Below are positions 56,016 to 64,000 of a DNA stretch of 64,000 nucleotides, in pieces; position 1 is the stretch's first letter, and each line of letters begins with the position of its first letter. The translations under genes and the position numbers were made by a program. The notes under the pieces are model-generated. The model had not been told where the DNA came from. It ran no database searches and saw only the letters and a program-made list of their open reading frames with translations. This DNA comes from JACVRM01 sp036824245 (GTDB lineage: Bacteria > Actinomycetota > Thermoleophilia > Gaiellales > Gaiellaceae), in NCBI GenBank assembly GCA_036824245.1, contig DAITAO010000006.1, positions 11,651 through 75,650 of the forward strand, written 5' to 3'.

Positions 56016-59000
56016 CCGCGTGGCCCGCCCGAAACCAGCAGGTCGGCGAACGACGACCAGGACTTCCCGAACTCCCACCAGCCACGCACCCACGGCTTCA
56101 CGAAGAAGACGTTACGCGCGTAGGCGAGCGGGATGACCGCGACCTGGTCGGCGATTGCCAGGCGGTCGGCTTCGTGGAAGAGCTCCAGCCGCGCGCGGCC
56201 GTCGGCCTCGCGGCGCGCCCGCTCGATCAGCTCGTCGAACGGCGCGTGCGACCAGTGCCCCCGGTTGTCGACCGCCTCGGAATGCAAGAGCAGGCGCAGG
56301 AAGTACTCAGGATCGGGGTAGCCGGGGAACCAGGCCGTAGGCGCGACCGGGGCGTATTCGACGAGTCGCATGCGCTCCTTCGCGAACTCGACGGTGTCGA
56401 GGACCCGAAGCTCGGCCGAGAGGCCGAGAATCTCACGCCAGCCGTCGCAGACGGCCCGTGAAAGCCGCTCGATCTCCCCGCCTGCCGTGGTGACGATCTC
56501 GATTCCCTCGTCGACGCCCGCGCGCTCGAGAAACTCGCGCGCGAGCTCCGCATCGAAGCGTGGCGCGATGTCCGGCGTGTGGCCCTGCAGCGCGGGCGGG
56601 ACGACGCCGCCGGTCCCAGGCATGAAGCTCGGTGGGAAACCGCTCTGAAGCTTCTCGCGATCGATGGCGTGCGCGAGCGCTCGGCGGAAGTCCACGTTCG
56701 AGACGGCGGGATGAGAGTGCGAGAAGGTCAGATACACGGTCCACGCGGGCGGGCCGAGCTGCGCGGTCTCGGTGACGCCCTGGAGGAGATCCGCCGCGGG
56801 CGAGCCGGGCTGAACGATCACGAGGTCCACCTCGTCCGCGGCGTACCGTGCGAGACACTCCTCGAGTGGCAGCTGCTCGATCTCGACGCGCCCGACGTTG
56901 CCGGGCCGGCCGGGTGCCTCGGGGCGCCGCTCGAGCACGACACGCTCGGGTGTGCGCTCGACCTGCCGGAACGCGCCGCTCACGACCTGGAACTCCGGCT
57001 CGATCCACCGGTCTCCATGCGCCTCCACCGCGTGGCGCGGTTGAGGCCCGCCGTCTGGGCGGTTGACGACGCTCAGGAAATAGGGGGCGGGCGCCACGAG
57101 GCGGAACTCGACCGTGCGGTCGTCCAGCGCGCGGACACCGATCCGCTCCGCATCGTCGTTACGGCCCAGTGCGTAGTCCTGTCCGTTCTCGAGCACGTAG
57201 TAGACGGCCACGCTCACGCCGGGCCGGTCCGGGTCGAGCGACCGCTTGATGCCGTACTCCACGTCGCTCGCGGTGAGCGGCGTGCCGTCCGACCAGCGCA
57301 GGCCCTCCCGCAGCCGAAAGACGTAGCGAAGGCCGTCGTCCGACACCTCCCACCGCTCGGCGAGCGAGGGCATCATGGTCGCCTCCGGCCAGCGCTCGAC
57401 GAGCCGGTCGAAGAGAGCCATCTGCGGCTGCATGTCGACCGGCGCGTAGGAGCGCGGAGGGTCGTATTGGCCGCCGACGATCTCCCGCGCGATGCGCAGA
57501 GTCGCGGTCGCCTCCTGGCAGGCCTGCGGCGCCTGCCAGTGCTCGAAGGCCTGCCCGAAGATCGCATTCGCCTCCGCGAAGCGGAGCGAGGTGTGCAAGG
57601 CGAGCCCGAGCTTGAAGAGCACGAGTGCCATCTGCTGGCGTTCACCGCGGCCTTCGAGCAGAGGGAGGAGAGCCCGGTAGTGCTCGATCGCCTCGTCGAG
57701 CGCGTGCTCGAGGCGCGCCTTGTCACCGGCGCGTGTCAGGTACGCGAGCGCCTTGTCCTCGTCCTTCGCGGCCAGCCAGTGGTGGGCGAGCAGGCCGACC
57801 ACCTCCTCGCGATTCTCTGCGTGCTGGCGCTCCAGCCACTCCGCTGCGCGGCGGTGGAGCTCGGTGCGGCGTGCCGAGACGAGGGTCCGGTATGCGGTCT
57901 CCTGGATGAGCGCGTGCTTGAAGCGGTACTCGGGCTGCGGCCAACGCCGGCCGGTGCGCACGAGGTCCAGGCGCTGCAGCTCGTGGAGTGACTCCTGGAG
58001 CGTCCCGTCGGCGCCGACCACTCCTTCGAGCAAGGCGAGTCCGAAGCGCCTCCCGAGCGCCGACGCTGCCGTCAGCACGTCGTGGCAGGCGGGTGCGAGC
58101 CGGTCTATGCGCGCGAGAATGACCTTCTCGACCGTCTGCGGGATCTCGACGTCGACGGCGTGGTCGAAACGCCAGCCGCGCTCCTCGCGCACGAGCGCTC
58201 CGGCATCGGCGAGCGACCGGACGCATTCCTCGAGGAAGAAGGGGTTGCCCTCGGCCTGATCCAGCAGCCGTTGCTCCACCGGCGCCGGCAGAGTGTCGCG
58301 GCCGATCAGCGAGTGGAGGAGCTCGCGCTCCGCGTCACCGGTCAACGGCTCGAGCGCGATCTCCCGGAAGAGGTGCGGGAACTCGCGGGCAGCGACCTCC
58401 TTCACCTGCCATGAGGGGTGGTCGCGCTCCTGCCGCTGGTCGATGACCAGCAGCACTGCCGCCTGCTCTGTGACGGCGAGCAGCCGCTCCATGAGCTGAA
58501 CGGAAGTGGGGTCCGCCCAGTGAAGGTCTTCGACGGCGACAACGACCGGCCCGTCGGCCGCCAGGCGCTCCAGGAGCTCGCCGATCACCTCGAATGTGCG
58601 GTACTGCAGCGCCTCAGGCGAGAGCTGCTCGAGACGGCCGGCCGCATCCGGCTCGAGTGTGACGCCGAGGACGGAGCCGAGATACGGATAGATCTCGGGA
58701 GCGCGCTCGGCGAAGAGGCGTTCCACGGCGCGGCGCAGCGCGACGCGAACGCGCAGCTCGGGCTCGTCGAACGAGACGCCCAGCCACTCGCGCAGCAGGT
58801 CGCGGAACGGCCAGAGCGGGATCGACTCGCTGTAGGACGCGCAACGCCCGACGATCCAGCGCGGCTCGGCGTCGTCCACGCTCTGCGCCTGGAACAGCGC
58901 ATCCAGCTCGGCGAGCAGGCGGCTCTTTCCGATGCCGGCCTCGCCCGTGACGAACAGGATGCCGCCCGTGCCGCGCAGGACGGCGTCGAGGCATGCGCGG

Positions 59001-59674
59001 GCGACGGCAAGCTCGCCGTCGCGCCCTGTAAGAGCCGCCTGAACGCCCTCCAGCCCACGTGGCCGCACGCCGACGGCGTGTGCCGAAATCGGTGTGTACG
59101 CGGGCACCGGCGCCGTTTTCCCCTTCAACGTCAGCTCGAGCGGGGCGCCCCATTCGAAGAGCGGCTCGACGAGCCGGTGCGTCTGCGCGTCGACGAGCAC
59201 GGCGCCCGGGTCGGCGGCCGCCTGGAGGCGAGCCGCCGTGTTGACGGTGTCGCCGAAGGCCGCGTACTCGATGCGCTCGCCGCTGCCGATCTGGCCGAGC
59301 ACTACCGGGCCCGTACCGACGCCGACGCGCACGCCGAAGCCGTCCACCGCCCAGGCTTGCTCGACCTCGGTCGCGTAGCCGCGCAGTGTCGCGACGATCC
59401 GAACTGCCGTGCGGACGGCACGCTCGGCGTCGTCCTCGTAGGAAACCGGCGCGCCGAAGAAGGCGAGGACGCCGTCGCCCGCGAGATCCTTGACGTGCCC
59501 ACCGAGGTCCTCGACCTCGCGCACGATGCGCGCCACCGCCTCACTCACGACCAGCTTGACCTCTTCAGGGTCGAGCCGCTCGGCCAGCGCCGTCGAGCCG
59601 ACGAGATCTGCGAACAGCGCCGTCACAACCTTGCGTTCTTCGCGCATTTCTACGGCGACCGACCGCTCGTCCAC
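56012..59674 (-). CDS. Cyclase-ATPase-TPR-solute-binding protein fusion (1220 aa)
   Basis: One polypeptide with four modules. Residues 14-195: class III cyclase domain (VTALFADLVGSTAL, VKDLAGDGVLAFFG, FGDTVNTAARL). Residues 215-540: P-loop ATPase (GEAGIGKSRLL 244-254; VVVAVEDLHWADP 377-389). Residues 600-725: TPR-like helices. Residues 727-1212: family 5 solute-binding domain (PSLAERWEVSDDGLRYVFRLREGL is its signature region, 769-794; FRRALAHAIDREK; AWFPGYPDPEYF). No signal peptide or membrane segment exists, so the binding domain is cytosolic. The cyclase keeps the transition-state Asn and Arg (NTAAR) but has Lys and Asp swapped at the purine-binding Lys. Start GTG 59674; 16 bases after the GGDEF gene. 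Confidence 0.9.
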   Translation of the reverse strand: MDERSVAVEMREERKVVTALFADLVGSTALAERLDPEEVKLVVSEAVARIVREVEDLGGHVKDLAGDGVLAFFGAPVSYEDDAERAVRTAVRIVATLRGYATEVEQAWAVDGFGVRVGVGTGPVVLGQIGSGERIEYAAFGDTVNTAARLQAAADPGAVLVDAQTHRLVEPLFEWGAPLELTLKGKTAPVPAYTPISAHAVGVRPRGLEGVQAALTGRDGELAVARACLDAVLRGTGGILFVTGEAGIGKSRLLAELDALFQAQSVDDAEPRWIVGRCASYSESIPLWPFRDLLREWLGVSFDEPELRVRVALRRAVERLFAERAPEIYPYLGSVLGVTLEPDAAGRLEQLSPEALQYRTFEVIGELLERLAADGPVVVAVEDLHWADPTSVQLMERLLAVTEQAAVLLVIDQRQERDHPSWQVKEVAAREFPHLFREIALEPLTGDAERELLHSLIGRDTLPAPVEQRLLDQAEGNPFFLEECVRSLADAGALVREERGWRFDHAVDVEIPQTVEKVILARIDRLAPACHDVLTAASALGRRFGLALLEGVVGADGTLQESLHELQRLDLVRTGRRWPQPEYRFKHALIQETAYRTLVSARRTELHRRAAEWLERQHAENREEVVGLLAHHWLAAKDEDKALAYLTRAGDKARLEHALDEAIEHYRALLPLLEGRGERQQMALVLFKLGLALHTSLRFAEANAIFGQAFEHWQAPQACQEATATLRIAREIVGGQYDPPRSYAPVDMQPQMALFDRLVERWPEATMMPSLAERWEVSDDGLRYVFRLREGLRWSDGTPLTASDVEYGIKRSLDPDRPGVSVAVYYVLENGQDYALGRNDDAERIGVRALDDRTVEFRLVAPAPYFLSVVNRPDGGPQPRHAVEAHGDRWIEPEFQVVSGAFRQVERTPERVVLERRPEAPGRPGNVGRVEIEQLPLEECLARYAADEVDLVIVQPGSPAADLLQGVTETAQLGPPAWTVYLTFSHSHPAVSNVDFRRALAHAIDREKLQSGFPPSFMPGTGGVVPPALQGHTPDIAPRFDAELAREFLERAGVDEGIEIVTTAGGEIERLSRAVCDGWREILGLSAELRVLDTVEFAKERMRLVEYAPVAPTAWFPGYPDPEYFLRLLLHSEAVDNRGHWSHAPFDELIERARREADGRARLELFHEADRLAIADQVAVIPLAYARNVFFVKPWVRGWWEFGKSWSSFADLLVSGGPRG

Positions 59675-59690
59675 GGCCGTATTGTGGCGT

Positions 59691-61694
59691 CTACGCGATG
59701 GCGACTACGACGTCGGCGTCGTCCCGCTCGATCCGCTCCCAAAGCTCCGTTACAAGCGCGTCGACGACTGCCGGATCGAACTGCGTGCCCGAGCCGGCCA
59801 GCAACTCCGCCACGGCGTGCTCGTGCGAGAGCGCCGCCCGGTACGGACGCTCGTTGACCATCGCCATGTACGCGTCACAGGCGGCCACGATCCGCGACTC
59901 GAATGGAATGTCCTCACCCTCGAGACTGTCGGGATAGCCAGACCCGTCCCAGCGCTCGTGCGACGAGCGGACGATGGGTGCAACACGCGCGAGCGCCGGC
60001 GCGCCGGAGAGGATCCACTCACCTGTGATCGTGTGGCGCCGGATGAAGTCCCATTCGGACTCGTTGAGCGCGCCCTGCTTGAGCAGGATCGCGTCGGGAA
60101 CGGCCATGTTGCCGACGTCATGCAGCTCCGTCGCGCGACGGACTCGCTCGAGACGGTCCGCGTCCAGTCCTAACCGGCGTCCGACTCCCTCCGCGAGCGC
60201 CACGAGCTGGTCGGTCGCCCCGGAGAGCTCACCCTCGCGCTGCTGGAGCGCGCGGAGCAACACCCGCGCGCTCTGGCGGCCCACGGAGGCACGCGAGGCC
60301 TTCGATGCGTACATGCGCTGATCGGCGAGCTTGAGGATCTCGGTCGGTGTAGCGGCCTCGTCGGGCGCCACAACGTGCCCGTACGCCGAGTCGATCGCGA
60401 ACCCATCGCCGCGATCGGCGAGGGCGGCGCCTGCCCGGGCCGCGATCAGGGGGGCCTCCTCGGCGGTCACTCTGACGGAGGCGCAGAACTCGTCTCCGCC
60501 CATGCGAAAGGCGTGTCCGCTGTCGGGCAGGCCCGCCGCCAGCCGTCCGCCGAGGCGGGCGAGCAGGGCGTCTCCGGCGAGATGGCCGAAGCTGTCGTTG
60601 TACTCCTTGAAGCCGTTGAGGTCGAGCAGCACGAGTACGAGGCGCTTCTCCTCCGCATGATCGGCGAGCGCCGCCTCGAGGTGCAGGAGCAGGGCCCGCC
60701 GGTTGCCGAGCCCGGTGATCCCGTCTGTGAGCGCCTCCTCTCGGCTTGCGACGAGCAGCCGCACGTTGTCCCGGAAGGTGAGCGCGAGCCGCAGCAGCAC
60801 GACTGCGCAGGCGGCGGTGGCGAGCACGAGAGCGAGCATCGTTACGCGCACGAAGTGGTCGTAGACGAGCACGCCGATGGCCAGAGACGCGAAGCCGATC
60901 GGCACCGTAACGTTCCACCAACCCTCGGGCCGTCGGCCGGCGCGGCGTGCAGGCTGCCAGGCGGCCACCGCGAGCAGGAAGCACGCGGCCGGCCAGCCCA
61001 CGTCGAGCAGCGTGTCGGTCTCGTAGGTCCCGAGCGACACCTGATACAGGTAGACGCTGTCGGTGATCGCGAAGGCGGCGCAGCCCGCTGCGGCGAACGC
61101 CCAGGTGCCGCGTAGCCGCCAGCCCGACAGCGCGATGGCCGCGATCACGAGCGCGAGCAGCACCATGTCGGCGAGCGGGTAGGCGAGGTTGACGGCCACC
61201 GCCATGCGGTCGCCCGAGGTGACGCTCAGGACGGTCTCGAAGACGACGGCGGCCGCGATCGAGGCCACCGTGAGCGCAGCGATCGCGCCGTCCAGCCAGA
61301 CGTTGAAGGGGTTGTGGCTCACGCGTGTGCGGATGAGGAGGCCGATCCCTGCGTACGCGAACGGGTAGAAGGCGAGCCAGAGCCAGTCGGCGGTAGAAGG
61401 AAACGCATCCTGATCCGCGAGGAGGTAGGTCCAGTAGAGGTCTCCTGCCGTCCACAGCGCGATGGCCACGCCGAGCAGCAGCCAGGGTGTGCGCTCGCGA
61501 CCAGGCGCGACGCCGCGGGCAAAACACGCCAGCGCCGAGCCGACCAGCACTCCGTGAAAGATCCAGTTGAAGATCGGTGTGGAGCCAGCCCCGTCGTAGT
61601 CGATGACGACGAGAAAGGCGTAGAGCGCGAGGAAGGCGCCCATCGCCGCGAGCAGGGCGCGTGGGAGGAAGGTATGCACTACTGCTCGTTGCAT
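59691..61694 (-). CDS. Membrane GGDEF-HD-GYP protein (c-di-GMP metabolism)
   Basis: 667 residues from ATG 61694. About nine membrane helices (10-305) lead to a GGDEF domain with an intact GGDEF site (399-403) for making c-di-GMP and no RxxD inhibitory site. A C-terminal HD-GYP phosphodiesterase-type domain follows (His525-Asp526; GYP at 586-588). In that domain two usual residues differ: HDVGN has Asn529 where Lys is conserved, and SSHERWDG has Ser where the first of two His is usual, so the phosphodiesterase may be weak or inactive. It is the first gene of a minus-strand operon with the cyclase fusion and the macrodomain gene. Confidence 0.9.
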   Translation of the reverse strand: MQRAVVHTFLPRALLAAMGAFLALYAFLVVIDYDGAGSTPIFNWIFHGVLVGSALACFARGVAPGRERTPWLLLGVAIALWTAGDLYWTYLLADQDAFPSTADWLWLAFYPFAYAGIGLLIRTRVSHNPFNVWLDGAIAALTVASIAAAVVFETVLSVTSGDRMAVAVNLAYPLADMVLLALVIAAIALSGWRLRGTWAFAAAGCAAFAITDSVYLYQVSLGTYETDTLLDVGWPAACFLLAVAAWQPARRAGRRPEGWWNVTVPIGFASLAIGVLVYDHFVRVTMLALVLATAACAVVLLRLALTFRDNVRLLVASREEALTDGITGLGNRRALLLHLEAALADHAEEKRLVLVLLDLNGFKEYNDSFGHLAGDALLARLGGRLAAGLPDSGHAFRMGGDEFCASVRVTAEEAPLIAARAGAALADRGDGFAIDSAYGHVVAPDEAATPTEILKLADQRMYASKASRASVGRQSARVLLRALQQREGELSGATDQLVALAEGVGRRLGLDADRLERVRRATELHDVGNMAVPDAILLKQGALNESEWDFIRRHTITGEWILSGAPALARVAPIVRSSHERWDGSGYPDSLEGEDIPFESRIVAACDAYMAMVNERPYRAALSHEHAVAELLAGSGTQFDPAVVDALVTELWERIERDDADVVVAIA

Positions 61695-61753
61695 CGGCCT
61701 GGTAGCTCGTCCGGGCGTCCCCCGGAAGGGGGAGGCCACGGCAACGAGCGCCG

Positions 61754-61759
61754 TAGAAT
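61754..61759 (+). promoter_or_regulatory. Putative -10 box (TAGAAT) of the FlgD-Ig gene
   Basis: TAGAAT ends 9 nt before the TTG at 61769, in the 74-base gap to the divergent GGDEF gene. Confidence 0.4.
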
Positions 61760-61768
61760 CCCCGCGCC

Positions 61769-62695
61769 TTGGCGCGCCTCCTCCCGACGCTGCTGGTTGT
61801 CTTCCTGCTCGCGGGCACGGCCGTTGCATTTGCCGTCACACAGGCGCTCAAGAACGAGCGTAGCCCGATAGTCCCGATCCGCTTCGATCGGGTTGTGGGG
61901 CCGAGCGGAGCGCCGGCGGACCTGCTCCTGCGGCTACGCGATGCCGATCGCCTGACGGCCACGATCGTCGACCGGGACGACGACACCGTGCGCAGGCTCG
62001 TGAGCGACGAGTTCCATCGCGCGGGCCGCGTTCAGCTCGAGTGGGATGGGCGCTCCGACGACGGCGTGGTGGCGCCCGAGGGCGTGTACAGGCTGCGCGT
62101 CCGGCGTGAGAACGCTCGCCAGACGATCGAGGTTCCGATCGACGTGCGGGTCGACGCCACCGCGCCGAAGGTGGTCGGGGTGACGGCTGCGCCGACCGTC
62201 TTCTCGCCCGACGGCGACGGCCGCGCCGACCGGGTGATCGTGCGCTACGAGTCGAGCGAGAAGGGCCCTCCCGTACTGCGCGCCAACGGGGTACTCGTGC
62301 AGAGGGGCATGCCGCGCGCACGCGGCAAAGCGGCACTCCAGTGGTTCGGCGAGATGGGTGGAGGCCGCCGTCTGCGGCCGGGCCGCTACGAGCTGACCGT
62401 GCGGGTCGAGGACACCGCAGGCAACGTCTCGGCACCGAGCCGGCCCGTTCAGGTGCGACTGCGGTACGTCGAGATCATGCGGGACGCGCTCCGCGCCCGC
62501 CCCGGAGGACGTTTCCGTGTACCGCTTTCCACCGACGCACCGACCGTGCGCTGGCGGCTTGCGGGCCGCACAGGGCTTGGGCCGAGCGCGCGCCTGAGGA
62601 TCCGCGCTCCGGGCGAACCAGGCCGCTATCGCCTTTTCGTGTCGACCAGGGGGCACGCCGACAGCGCCGTGCTCGTGGTGCGGGCCGCACCGTGA
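61769..62695 (+). CDS. Exported FlgD-Ig-like domain protein
   Basis: 308 residues. An uncleaved or cleaved N-terminal hydrophobic helix (LLPTLLVVFLLAGTAVAFAV) is followed by Ig-like modules of the FlgD type: LEWDGRSDDGVVAPEGVYRLRV and FSPDGDGRADRVIVRYES. A further beta-rich region ends the protein. FlgD-Ig repeats are common in secreted actinobacterial proteins and act as structural modules; a similar module ends the phosphodiester glycosidase encoded at 21971. TTG start inferred from the -10 box and hydrophobic N-terminus. The next gene starts in GTGA overlap. Confidence 0.8.
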   Translation: MARLLPTLLVVFLLAGTAVAFAVTQALKNERSPIVPIRFDRVVGPSGAPADLLLRLRDADRLTATIVDRDDDTVRRLVSDEFHRAGRVQLEWDGRSDDGVVAPEGVYRLRVRRENARQTIEVPIDVRVDATAPKVVGVTAAPTVFSPDGDGRADRVIVRYESSEKGPPVLRANGVLVQRGMPRARGKAALQWFGEMGGGRRLRPGRYELTVRVEDTAGNVSAPSRPVQVRLRYVEIMRDALRARPGGRFRVPLSTDAPTVRWRLAGRTGLGPSARLRIRAPGEPGRYRLFVSTRGHADSAVLVVRAAP

Positions 62696-64000
62696 GTGCC
62701 GAGCTCGCTCGCATCGGGGGTCCGGTCGCAGCGCTCGGACTCGCCGTCCTGATCGTTGCGCCGCGCCGCGACCTGCGCCTTGCCGGTCTGGCGGCCTGGG
62801 CGGTCGGTGGGGCCGCCCTGCTCCCGCTCCTGGCACCCGATGGACACCGGCCGCTGCTCGCCGCCGCAGCGGTCGGCGGGCTTGCGGCTGCGGTCGGTGT
62901 AGCCGCTGGCCTCCTGCGCTGGCCCTGGCTGCTCCCTTTGGCGGCGCTGGCGTGTGTACCGGTGCGGGTGCACGTCGACATCGGCGACACGGATGCGAAC
63001 CTGCTCGTCCCGCTCTATCTGCTCGTTGCGGGCGCAGCCTTGCTGTTCGCGTGGCAGCTCGTACGCGGCGACGAGCAGACGCGTGAGCTCGGGCCGGTCG
63101 CCTGGCCGCTTGCCCTCTTCGTGGCGTGGAGCGGCCTCTCGCTCGCCTGGAGCGACGACGTGCGCGAGGGCGCCATCTTCCTCGCCTTCTTCGTGCTCCC
63201 GTTCGGGCTACTGGCGATCACCCTCGCCCGGCTCGAGTGGACCCGGCGGACGATCGTCTGGCTGTTCGGCTTGCTCGTCGGCCTCGCGCTCGTCTTCTCA
63301 GCCGTGGGCGTCTATCAGTGGCTCACACGGGACATCTTCTGGAACCCGAAGGTGATCAAAGGCAACGCGTACCAGCCGGAGCTCTTCTTCCGGGTCAACT
63401 CCGTGTTCTGGGACCCCTCCATCTACGGGCGCTTCCTGGTCGTCGCGATCCTGGCGACGCTCGTCGTCGTCCTGCTCGGCCGGACGCGTGAGCTCCTGGT
63501 CGGCGGGGCGCTCGCCATTGCCGCCGTGTGGACCGGCTTGCTGCCCTCCTTCTCGCAGTCGAGCTTCGCTGCGCTGATGGCCGGCACATTGCTGGCGGCC
63601 GGCTTCGTCTGGCGCTGGCGGGCGGCGGCCGCGCTCGGTCTGACCGCCGTGGTCGCTCTCTCGCTCGGCTTCTCGGCACCGCCGATCCGGGACGAGATCT
63701 TCGACCAGTCGCTCGAGCGGGCGACCGGCGGCCGCTCGAAGCTGGTCACGGAGGGCCTGCGCATTGCCGCCGACCATCCCGTCGCCGGCGTGGGGGTGGG
63801 CGGATTCAAGGACGCCTACGCCGAGCGCACCGGGCTGCGCGGCGAGGACCCGCAGCAGGCCGCCTCGCACAACACGCCCGTCACCGTGGCCGCCGAGACG
63901 GGCTTTCCCGGGTTGGTCCTGCTCGCCTGGCTCCTCGCAGCGACCCTGCTCGCAGCGCTGCGGCGCGCCGGCGGCTCGCTGGGCGGCCGCGCCGAGGTCG
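62692..64000 (+). CDS. O-antigen ligase/polymerase-like membrane protein, 3' end outside the window
   Basis: The frame is open from GTG 62692 (GTGA overlap with the preceding stop) to the window end, 436 codons. At least ten hydrophobic segments are visible. The C-terminal visible part carries the Wzy/WaaL-type signature: VGVGGFKDAYAERTG, then a long loop with ASHNTPVTVAAETGFPGLVLL, in which the His-Asn pair is the usual ligase-loop mark. Such enzymes polymerise or ligate surface glycans at the outer face of the membrane. The co-transcribed exported Ig-like protein and a nearby GGDEF gene suggest regulated exopolysaccharide production. Confidence 0.88.
   Translation, partial: MSAELARIGGPVAALGLAVLIVAPRRDLRLAGLAAWAVGGAALLPLLAPDGHRPLLAAAAVGGLAAAVGVAAGLLRWPWLLPLAALACVPVRVHVDIGDTDANLLVPLYLLVAGAALLFAWQLVRGDEQTRELGPVAWPLALFVAWSGLSLAWSDDVREGAIFLAFFVLPFGLLAITLARLEWTRRTIVWLFGLLVGLALVFSAVGVYQWLTRDIFWNPKVIKGNAYQPELFFRVNSVFWDPSIYGRFLVVAILATLVVVLLGRTRELLVGGALAIAAVWTGLLPSFSQSSFAALMAGTLLAAGFVWRWRAAAALGLTAVVALSLGFSAPPIRDEIFDQSLERATGGRSKLVTEGLRIAADHPVAGVGVGGFKDAYAERTGLRGEDPQQAASHNTPVTVAAETGFPGLVLLAWLLAATLLAALRRAGGSLGGRAEV

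Overview
The window is high-GC, densely coded bacterial DNA that fits a deep-branching actinobacterium, most likely class Thermoleophilia (Gaiellales/Solirubrobacterales-like). This is an inference, since no rRNA gene is present. The evidence is the strong GC bias at third codon positions, futalosine-route menaquinone genes, a UvrD2-type helicase with an HRDC tail, frequent GTG/TTG starts, many ATGA/GTGA gene overlaps, and several class III cyclase/STAND-type regulators. At least eight starts are preceded by a TANNNT box 6-9 nt upstream with no Shine-Dalgarno, the pattern expected of leaderless mRNAs.

Layout. 1-4.1 kb: the end of an ABC-2 permease, then hemB-hemL (tetrapyrrole synthesis) and two small unknown genes. 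4.15-11.9 kb: a signalling island with a possible phage-like small ORF, an internally deleted cyclase gene, two full-length cyclase-ATPase-TPR proteins and, between them, an orphan family-5 solute-binding protein. 11.96-21.9 kb: a respiratory quinone region with ubiD, a three-gene menaquinol:cytochrome c reductase (Rieske, split cytochrome b, cytochrome b C-half fused to cytochrome c), ubiX, a MenG/UbiE methyltransferase, a polyprenyl diphosphate synthase, mqnE, a VOC protein, mqnA and mqnC. 21.9-27.8 kb: envelope and polysaccharide genes (phosphodiester glycosidase, DedA, DegT aminotransferase, FlaA1/CapD-type dehydratase, SnoaL-like). 27.9-31.9 kb: uvrD2 and a LysR/iron-alcohol-dehydrogenase pair. 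31.9-37.4 kb: a receiver protein, a large PAS histidine kinase and a cyclase-receiver-HTH fusion. 37.4-43.1 kb: an AAA+ ATPase, an MMPL transporter and duplicated double-GNAT acetyltransferases. 43.2-46.9 kb: fumarate-reductase-like flavoprotein, SDR and class I fumarase. 46.9-55.0 kb: a complete sulfate uptake and activation region (ComA-like, cysH, cysC, sat, TauE exporter, sulfate-binding protein, cysT, cysW, cysA). 55.0-55.5 kb: a repeat array. 55.5-61.7 kb (minus strand): a GGDEF/HD-GYP protein, a 1220-residue cyclase-ATPase-TPR-solute-binding-protein fusion, and a macrodomain protein. 61.8-64 kb: a FlgD-Ig-like protein and an O-antigen-ligase-like protein cut by the window end.

The most novel signal is the repeated link between cyclase-ATPase-TPR regulators and family-5 (peptide-type) solute-binding proteins. 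They are neighbours in the first island and one polypeptide in the second, which suggests a ligand-sensing signalling system in which an ABC binding protein serves as a receptor rather than for transport. The cyclase domains lack residues normally needed for catalysis, so they may be regulatory modules. A second theme is a family of short palindromes related to GGGACAGTCCC. These lie between genes, in a tandem array near 55.2 kb, and apparently in frame inside coding regions (a cyclase and mqnC). A third theme is unusual translation starts: CTG starts behind good Shine-Dalgarno sequences, and a hairpin-covered, leader-ORF-coupled start in front of cysH.
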